A stretch of 7,029 nt of DNA from an uncultured Planctomycetaceae bacterium (GTDB lineage: Bacteria > Planctomycetota > Planctomycetia > Pirellulales > Pirellulaceae). A program made the position numbers and the translations under genes. The notes beneath the pieces are model-generated. The model did no database searches. It had not been told where the DNA came from and saw nothing but the letters and a program-made list of their open reading frames with translations. Location of the stretch: positions 1 to 7,029 of the forward strand of contig CAIYOB010001422.1 in NCBI GenBank assembly GCA_903927685.1, given 5' to 3'. This document shows positions 6,001-7,029 of this stretch, in pieces (position 1 is the stretch's first letter; each line of letters starts with the position of its first letter).

Positions 6001-7021
6001 CGGTTCCGAAATCCGTCGCGGCCGCGACCGACGGTTGCGTCGCCAGCGGCGTCAGGGGCAACGCTTCGTCGGTACCAACACGCAACCGCCACGTGCCAGG
6101 ACCAATCGCGCTACCTGCATTCGGATAGCCGACCGGGATCGCAAGCGTGTCCAAGTCCCCCGCAAAGGTGAGGACCGCCGTGTCGGTGGCGGAATCATAT
6201 TGGACGGAGGCGGGAAAAAAAGTGATGTCGTCGGTGTTCTCGACAGAATCCTGAGTGAAGATCAAGCGGTAAAACTCGGGGTTCTCGGCCGAACGTTGCG
6301 TGGGCTTGCCCGTCGCATCATCCTCCACGAACAAATCGTCGTCGTTGAAGTAAACGACGACTTGATTGCGAGCTTGCTGAAGGACTGTCGTGGACGGGTT
6401 CGCCGGATTGGGTACCCGCGTCACCGGCTGCGGAACCACCGCCAGGACTTGCGGCGCAAGCTCCAGCGAGAACGTCACAACCTGGTTCACCCCGTTGTCC
6501 GTATTGTCGTCCGTCAAGTCTCCGAATGCCTCGCCTCGGGTATTCCTTAACGCTGTGATCCCCCGGAGAGTATCGTCGATCCCGTACAGCTCAATGCGGT
6601 ACAGGTCGTCCGGTAGGTTTTCCGCGAGCCGAACGATCACCTCATTTTGATTCGGTGCGTCCCCGACACCTATGTAGCCCGGCTTCACCTCGACAACACC
6701 GTTGTTGAAATCGCCGTCCAGACCACTGCGGACAAGACGGACCCCGCTCAGTGTATTAGGGTCGATTTGTTGGTTTTCGTCGAACCGAAAGGTCAGATCC
6801 CGCGGAGCGATACCGCGCACGCCAGTGCCATCCAGCGGGAGTAGGTCGCCATCCGTTGGCTGAATTCCCGCCAACTGCGGCCCCACAATCGCCATCAGGG
6901 TTCGCTCTTCCAGCTTTTCAAGAAGGAACTCCCGCCTGGCAGCCTGTTTTCGCTTAACGCGATCCTGACGCTGCTGCTTCCAAGACCCGAAAGAAGATCC
7001 ACGCGAGCTTCGGATGGCCAT
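1..7021 (-). CDS. Giant modular planctomycete surface/secreted protein, N-terminal 2340 residues (3' end beyond window)
   Basis: The frame starting at ATG 7021-7019 is open to the window edge, 2340 codons, and no stop is reached. The start is fixed by an in-frame TGA two codons upstream (7027-7025), and because this ATG alone keeps the N-terminal sorting motif. The product is built of beta-rich extracellular modules: N-terminal LEPR-XLL-like motif, two Ig-like (Big_5-like) modules, a degenerate matrixin region, three PPC-like sandwiches, two to three parallel beta-helix modules and two tandem Fn3-like repeats. It contains no cysteine, is rich in Asp, Gly, Asn and Thr, and has several DxDxNG-type acidic loops that may bind calcium. 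No intact catalytic motif is visible. Such architecture is known from planctomycete giant proteins of unknown function; a role as adhesin or cell-envelope structural protein is inference. The total length and any C-terminal anchoring or sorting signal cannot be seen. Confidence is high for the frame, moderate for family, low for role. Confidence 0.95.
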   Translation of the reverse strand, partial: MAIRSSRGSSFGSWKQQRQDRVKRKQAARREFLLEKLEERTLMAIVGPQLAGIQPTDGDLLPLDGTGVRGIAPRDLTFRFDENQQIDPNTLSGVRLVRSGLDGDFNNGVVEVKPGYIGVGDAPNQNEVIVRLAENLPDDLYRIELYGIDDTLRGITALRNTRGEAFGDLTDDNTDNGVNQVVTFSLELAPQVLAVVPQPVTRVPNPANPSTTVLQQARNQVVVYFNDDDLFVEDDATGKPTQRSAENPEFYRLIFTQDSVENTDDITFFPASVQYDSATDTAVLTFAGDLDTLAIPVGYPNAGSAIGPGTWRLRVGTDEALPLTPLATQPSVAAATDFGTGGAAAVSFAAKSDFGKAVTLLFADAALGVGAAPQVTVTGSEIRVVLNTSGTGTTADDLVAALNASPDASKLITASADAGGATRIDGHGSRTLRVSGLGSSYETASDLGQLGTRSLLVTSAIGPQSFELDLPGGEDEPGHRDIPEEVGSGFEQHINPNFGPDVEDGVTTILYNFRQVYGYDAQGNPLSNLITEKQKTRVREAVDLWAKYLGVQFLETVGDGLTFVTGDPRALDPNDPNVLNHALPTGGGFSDYDFIVRVDPTYTNGMIILDSARQWNSDFGEDWFQRVMVGLGAMLGLQRANDLPVTNLMAFDSSEPYQGASDSFFGNLVPEPIFPGNADIIHGQYIHRPDSNDVDLYRFTIDLNDQQLDEKKKGLLTAESFAERLPNSSELDTVLSLYREVEILDANGQVVGYERELISRNDNYYSSDSYLSLELGSGTYYLGVTASGNTDFDPIIEDTGYGGTTQGAYEFRLNFRSQVDDDDTISDLDRIDESRPGTRLDGDADGSPGGVFNYWFQTRPLERVLRVTGDGNTYVDGQLLTIEDAAGRVRRFEFDSNNSLVNPAATRIAFTAGVVPTSALDMANQLYNTINASGLAVTATQSGTSITLKNERVTLLSGSTLGVELEGKTIFVDKTSGTNLRGTLEKPFDNISTAFSAAVPGDLVRIVGNGGFDGDRTTLGDNFAYEIGFGSSGGPATLPDGSSMSVPNGVTAMIDAGSVLKLRRARIGIGSSSTNVDRSAGSLQVLGTPQESVYFTSWLDETIGRDTYAPTTTPSPGDWGGILFKADLDNADARFNYEDEGIFLNYVSHADIRYGGGQVRIDTVDAVVNPIQMIEMQPTLAFNRITASAVAAIAADPNSFEEVNFLAPRYQLVNQFTPDYERIGPDIHGNILLQNSINGLFVQIETPAGGESKTLTVPGRFDDRDIVHVLAENLKIQGEPGGALLETSRPPIELVTLAPRVGGNLPTGAYSYKLVFVDSNGFEGRPSEVTSSVMLTSGNGTVQLSGLPPVSGNFVARRLYRSQVGGSGPYNLIATLDATDASFVDRGIVASSLTVGLLERDPPSVQSVTLAHRELASSAPGVATGSYTYRVVMVDPATGQTSPASDATDSVTVASPTIASNIQVIDLTGLPAASSGHVLRIYRSSVGGGGTYVLVGEVAAGVTAFSDDGTVLVDAEGGPLTLDPRLTGVVRARPDGRLKIDAGTVVKLEGARIEVSFGTQLIAEGVDGQEVVFTSKLDDKYGAGGTFDTNKDDGPNEAAPSAGDWGGIWSGHLGQLNLDHAYLAFGGGNDNKIEGTFKGFNVIEIHQADARIANSVLEWNAPGTGGQGSPYRYGRGINDGATIFVRGAQPVILNNIIRNNEDVAININVDAFTGVQVSDPGRATGAIDQVTLYRDNRGPLVRGNQLAGNGKQYDSNGNRVADNNGIILADTVGTNGMEIRTAAVSNNGTVQPTDDRLTTIGMTLSTDSVWDDTDIVHVLYDEIRIPDLHVYGGLRLQSSPNESLVVKMYGPGALNETYNSNPTIGAGFTATGRRLEMEDRIGGTLYLVGQPGFPVVLTSIHDDSVGAGVQPNGQPQMDTNNDGIRSTPQSYDADNNGVNTPPTAGAWRSVLLDQFSHDRNVETVLELEAPDTTAPGLNGISDRAQFLGDLARDEYSSDENLRLGFEIQGFLNAAEDIDYYSFTAEAGTEIWIDIDRTRYALDTVIDVLDANGQLIAQSDQSQVETADGVVWSDSAVIPAGNVNPLQKLNDAYQPHNASGLPKDIWGTNSRDAGLRIVLPGAQGERSPYLFRVRSSNQEAGADSSELRDEAAVNQGLTSGIYRLQVRMRETDEVPGSTVRYADIRYAQNGIEVIGLPGHSPLLGEAAEDEETDAQRAANNTVFVDPDVPGQRPQELGNLFASDRATLSVAGALSSAFDVDFYKFDVTYEAISNPSAHHAAVAFDIDYADGLSRPDTTLVVFRQLSANNIVPILIGRDSNLADDRPEPVLPDGDRAGVWDLS
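2..379 (-). other. PPC-like module 3, cut by the window edge (residues 2215 to 2340)
   Basis: It has 'RPQELGNLFASDRATLSVAG' (2231-2250) and 'ALSSAFDVDFYKFDVTYEA' (2251-2269), again with the D-x-D-F-Y-x-F opening. It continues 'AVAFDIDYADGLSRPDTTLV' (2279-2298) and 'LIGRDSNLADDRPEPVLPDG' (2312-2331). The window ends inside this module. Residues 2177-2204 before it ('RYADIRYAQNGIEVIGLPGH' in part) share 'ADIRY' with beta-helix module 1, which suggests a short helix-type or linker strand. Confidence 0.6.
497..1099 (-). other. PPC-like module 2 (residues 1975-2175)
   Basis: It begins 'AQFLGDLARDEYSSDENLRL' (1984-2003). The next stretch is 'GFEIQGFLNAAEDIDYYSFT' (2004-2023), an x-G-x-ED-x-D-x-Y-x-F opening of the PPC type. 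Next are 'AGTEIWIDIDRTRYALDTVI' (2026-2045), 'VLDANGQLIAQSDQS' (2047-2061) and a closing 'SGIYRLQVRMRETDEVPGS' (2158-2176). The AGTE-x-W-x-DIDRT element and the DANGQ turn match the analogous positions of module 1 (ILDANGQVV). A long loop (about 2065-2120) separates the two halves. Confidence 0.65.
1142..1624 (-). other. Beta-helix-associated module 3, degenerate (residues 1800-1960)
   Basis: It contains the second 'WDDTDIVHVL' (1809-1818), 'LHVYGGLRLQSSPNESLVVK' (1828-1847), 'RIGGTLYLVG' (1880-1889) and 'VVLTSIHDDSVGAG' (1895-1908). The last corresponds to 'VVFTSKLDDKYGAG' of module 2. Two acidic loops, 'DTNNDGI' (1918-1924) and 'DADNNGV' (1932-1938), precede 'TAGAWRSVLLD' (1943-1953), where GDWGG has become GAWRS. 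The initial IDAG-x-VxKL element is absent, so this copy is shorter. It ends in 'FSHDRNVETVLELE', leading to the next PPC-like module. Confidence 0.55.
1682..2419 (-). other. Parallel beta-helix module 2 (residues 1535-1780)
   Basis: It starts 'RLKIDAGTVVKLEGARIEV' (1537-1555), matching 'IDAGSVLKLRRARI' of module 1. Then follow 'VVFTSKLDDKYG' (1571-1582), an acidic insert 'FDTNKDDGPNE' (1587-1597) and 'AGDWGGIWS' (1602-1610). Rungs include 'LDHAYLAFGGG' (1618-1628), 'EIHQADARIANSVLEWN' (1644-1660) and 'PVILNNIIRNNEDVAINI' (1690-1707). The N-N-I-I-x-N-N pattern is typical of Asn ladders in right-handed parallel beta-helices. Acidic 'YDSNGNRVADNNG' (1753-1765) may bind calcium. Carbohydrate binding is likely for this fold but not shown. 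Confidence 0.65.
2477..2818 (-). repeat. Fn3-like repeat 2 (residues 1402-1515)
   Basis: This unit parallels repeat 1: 'PPSVQSVTLAHR' (1402-1413) against 'PPIELVTLAPR', 'GSYTYRVVMVD' (1425-1435) against 'GAYSYKLVFVD', 'LRIYRSSVGGGGTYVLVGEV' (1479-1498) against 'RRLYRSQVGGSGPYNLIATL', and 'TAFSDDG' (1503-1509) against 'ASFVDRG'. The protein-level match is clear while the DNA has diverged, so the duplication is not recent. It directly precedes the second beta-helix module. Confidence 0.6.
2834..3151 (-). repeat. Fn3-like repeat 1 (residues 1291-1396)
   Basis: Beta-sandwich repeat with 'PIELVTLAPR' (1291-1300), 'GAYSYKLVFVDSNG' (1308-1321), 'RRLYRSQVGGSGPYNLIATL' (1357-1376) and 'ASFVDRG' (1381-1387). 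The G-x-Y-x-Y-x-[VL]-x-x-V-D pattern and a YRS-x-x-GG-x-G-x-Y hairpin occur at the same places in the next unit. It resembles fibronectin type III or related binding/spacer modules. Its two-residue-rich hairpin and D-x-N acidic turn could mediate glycan contact, but that is inference. Confidence 0.6.
3176..3238 (-). repeat. 'DDRDIVHVL' signature, copy 1 (residues 1262-1282)
   Basis: The segment 'DDRDIVHVLAENLKIQGEPGG' matches the later 'WDDTDIVHVLYDEIRIPDLH' (1809-1828). The D-[RT]-D-I-V-H-V-L core is shared exactly apart from one residue. In copy 1 the following 'LHVYGG' arm is missing and the tandem Fn3-like repeats begin nine residues later, as though inserted at this point. Confidence 0.6.
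3272..4123 (-). other. Parallel beta-helix module 1 with DUF1565-like cap (residues 967-1250)
   Basis: It opens with 'KTIFVDKTSGTNLRGTLEKP' (968-987) and 'FDNISTAF...VPGDLVRIVG', the IFVD ... G-x-KPF-x-xI-x-x-A ... G-D-x-I/V-x-I pattern of DUF1565 that caps right-handed parallel beta-helices. Next come 'IDAGSVLKLRRARI' (1054-1067), 'VYFTSWLDE' (1093-1101), 'PGDWGGILF' (1116-1124) and rungs such as 'VSHADIRYGGGQVRI' (1147-1161). Beta-helices of this type serve in adhesion or carbohydrate binding, and some are lyases; no catalytic residues can be assigned here. The GDWGG codons contain an eight-G tract. Confidence 0.65.
3659..3666. repeat. Eight-base C/G homopolymer inside the coding sequence
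   Basis: Eight C on the plus strand, read as TGG GGG GGG (Trp1119-Gly1121 of the GDWGG motif) on the coding strand. Loss of one G would move the frame to a TGA at 3591-3589; gain of one G would move it to a TAA at 3635-3633. The frame on both sides is consistent here, so this copy is intact. The tract may simply result from the WGG motif in a GC-rich genome. Confidence 0.9.
4124..4438 (-). other. Small beta-rich module (residues 862-966)
   Basis: It contains 'VTGDGNTYVDGQLLTIEDAA' (867-886), 'VRRFEFDSNNSL' (889-900), 'MANQLYNTINASGLAVTAT' (922-940) and 'SGTSITLKNE' (942-951). This G-D-G-x-T-x-x-DG-x-x-x-T-I-x-D ... F-E-F-D ... A-I-N-type pattern recurs in giant bacterial surface proteins. 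It resembles the 376-419 segment in having a strand, a helix with a short Ala/Asn turn, then a strand. I do not name a family. Confidence 0.4.
4439..4567 (-). other. Acidic linker with DGDADG calcium-loop-like motif (residues 819-861)
   Basis: A run of aspartates ('DDDDTISDLD', about 820-829) is followed by 'LDGDADGSPGGVFNYWF' (840-856). DGDADG has the Asp-x-Asp-x-Asp-Gly spacing of EF-hand/dockerin-like calcium loops. It is a single loop without a recognisable partner, so calcium binding is inference. Confidence 0.4.
4568..5056 (-). other. PPC-like beta-sandwich 1 (residues 656-818)
   Basis: It begins with 'IHGQYIHRPDSNDVDLYRFT' (681-700), an HG ... DxDLYRF opening typical of bacterial pre-peptidase C-terminal (PPC) type domains. 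It continues with 'LDTVLSLYRE' (731-740), 'ILDANGQVV', 'SRNDNYYSSDSYLSLELGSG' (759-778) and 'TYYLGVTASGN', and closes with 'GGTTQGAYEFRLNF' (802-815). The asparagine and aspartate of the NDN segment are usual calcium or turn positions in this family. PPC modules often follow secreted peptidases, which fits its place directly after the matrixin-like region. Confidence 0.7.
5057..5584 (-). other. Matrixin-like (metzincin) region, predicted catalytically dead (residues 480-655)
   Basis: The segment follows the order of a matrixin-type metalloprotease domain. An N-terminal helix, 'EKQKTRVREAVDLWAKYLGV' (533-552), is followed by a strand 'QFLETVGDGLTFVTGD' (553-568). Then come 'YDFIVRVD' and 'NGMIILDSA', and a helix 'WFQRVMVGLGAMLGLQRAND' at 623-642. 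In active members that helix carries HExxHxxGxxH. Here the aligned positions are Val629, Gly630, Ala633 and Arg639, and only Gly636 and the flanking LGL survive. A Met-turn-like 'NLMAF' follows (Met649), ten residues after Arg639, close to the usual spacing. The fold assignment is therefore plausible, but zinc binding and peptidase activity are unlikely. It could be a structural relic or a binding module. Confidence 0.55.
5075..5137 (-). other. Degenerate zinc-binding motif and Met-turn (residues 629-649)
   Basis: The segment reads 'VGLGAMLGLQR', then 'ANDLPVTNLM'. Aligned with the metzincin motif HExxHxxGxxH, the three His positions become Val629, Ala633 and Arg639 and the general-base Glu becomes Gly630. 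Gly636 and the hydrophobic pattern are kept. Met649 sits where the Met-turn is expected. The DNA here is in a clean frame, so the loss is by substitution and not by frameshift. Confidence 0.5.
5588..6061 (-). other. Beta-rich module of uncertain family (residues 321-478)
   Basis: An Ala/Gly/Thr-rich segment. Residues 376-419 contain 'VTGSEIRVVLNTSGTGTTA', then 'DDLVAALNASPDASKLITAS'. This pattern (I-x-V-x-L ... T-T-A-x-D-L-V-x-A-L-N-A-S ... L-I-T-A) recurs in large bacterial and phage structural proteins as a small alpha/beta repeat, but I cannot name the family with certainty. The later part (about 427-470) resembles the opening of a PPC-type sandwich that leads into the matrixin-like region. 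Confidence 0.4.
6062..6460 (-). other. Second Ig-like (Big_5-like) module (residues 188-320)
   Basis: After 'LAPQVLAVVPQPV' there is a second module with 'QVVVYFNDDDLFVE' (220-233), 'NPEFYRLIFT' (247-256) and 'TAVLTFAGDL' (281-290), ending near 'GPGTWRLRVGTDEA' (307-320). The order is the same as in module 1: a hydrophobic strand, an acidic conserved turn, a 'position of value' strand, then a closing strand. This suggests a diverged tandem copy. The run of acidic residues at 226-236 could bind cations; this is inference. Confidence 0.5.
6461..6886 (-). other. SbsA/Big_5-like Ig module 1 (residues 46-187)
   Basis: The module opens with 'IQPTDGDLLPLDG' and 'LTFRFDENQQIDPNTLSGV' (about 53-94). 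This is the P-x-DG ... F-x-F-[DS]-E-x-x-x-I-D-P-x-[ST]-L pattern of SbsA-type Ig-like domains (Big_5-like) found in bacterial surface proteins. It goes on through 'NEVIVRLAENLPDDLYRIELYG' style beta strands (about 126-147, quoted in part: 'LPDDLYRIELYG') and closes with 'VVTFSLELAPQVL'. It is probably a spacer or adhesion domain; assignment is by motif only. Confidence 0.6.
6887..7021 (-). other. N-terminal sorting region with LEPR-XLL-like motif (residues 1-45)
   Basis: Residues 1-30 are strongly basic (many Arg/Lys and Gln) and lack a normal hydrophobic signal-peptide core. They are followed by 'EFLLEKLEERTLMAI' (31-45). This matches the pattern of the planctomycete LEPR-XLL / Planc_extracel N-terminal element, here in the form LEERTLM, with Glu for Pro and Met for the second Leu. 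In planctomycetes this element heads very large extracytoplasmic proteins and is thought to mark them for export or the cell surface; the mechanism is not established. The motif is the strongest taxonomic clue in the window. Confidence 0.85.
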
Positions 7022-7029
7022 AAATCAGC
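7022..7029 (-). other. Eight-base 5' flank with in-frame stop
   Basis: Reading the minus strand into the start codon gives GC TGA TTT ATG. The TGA at 7027-7025 is in frame and blocks any upstream extension of the giant gene. No Shine-Dalgarno-like purine run is present in these eight bases, and the promoter is outside the window. Confidence 0.8.

Noticed and set aside
5298..6092. A 264-codon minus-strand frame in another phase
   Set aside because: It overlaps the giant gene, has an Arg/Gly-rich composition typical of an out-of-frame reading, and shows no family motif.
6215..6221. A T7 run on the coding strand (ACT TTT TTT CCC) as a possible -1 slippage site
   Set aside because: The run fits a poly-U slippery heptamer in phase, but the frame continues normally on both sides, the module is complete, and no stimulatory structure is evident by eye.
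6891..6899. Internal Met43 (the Met of 'TLMA') as an alternative start
   Set aside because: It would cut off the LEPR-XLL-like motif that is characteristic of the family, whereas the ATG at 7021 retains it and is preceded by an in-frame stop.
1..7029. tRNA, rRNA, CRISPR array, insertion sequence or exact DNA repeats
   Set aside because: No short direct-repeat array, terminal inverted repeats, transposase or cloverleaf-like segment was seen. The repeats that exist are diverged protein modules within the coding sequence.

Overview
The whole window is the 5' part of one giant gene on the minus strand. Its ATG is at 7021-7019. I translated the frame codon by codon down to position 2 and it stays open for 2340 codons with no stop; the 3' end lies beyond position 1. 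There is no second gene, RNA gene, mobile element or CRISPR array. Only eight bases upstream of the start are visible, so promoter and ribosome binding site are outside the window. An in-frame TGA at 7027-7025 rules out a more upstream start.

The organism is most likely a planctomycete, probably Pirellulales-like (Rhodopirellula/Blastopirellula type). The reasons are a basic N-terminus followed by the LEPR-XLL-like motif 'LEERTLMA' (known from planctomycete giant surface proteins), GC-rich DNA, and a characteristic mix of modules: Ig-like, PPC-like and parallel beta-helix, with 'GDWGG' and 'DIVHVL' signatures. These family links come from recognition of motifs, not from a search.

Layout by residue: 1-45 N-terminal sorting region; 46-320 two SbsA/Big_5-like Ig modules; 321-478 a beta-rich module; 480-655 a matrixin-like (metzincin) region whose zinc-binding residues all appear to be replaced; 656-818 a PPC-like beta-sandwich; 819-861 an acidic linker with a DGDADG loop; 862-966 a small beta-rich module; 967-1250 a first parallel beta-helix with a DUF1565-like cap; 1291-1396 and 1402-1515 two tandem Fn3-like repeats; 1535-1780 a second beta-helix; 1800-1960 a third, degenerate copy of the helix module with Ca-loop-like inserts; 1975-2175 and 2215 onward two more PPC-like modules. 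No cysteine occurs in the 2340 residues.

The protein looks like a very long, modular, probably calcium-stabilised cell-surface or secreted adhesin/structural protein. No active catalytic site is visible. The points most worth a second look are the dead metzincin domain, the decaying series of beta-helix modules, the tandem Fn3-like insertion between them, and an eight-G tract inside the coding sequence.
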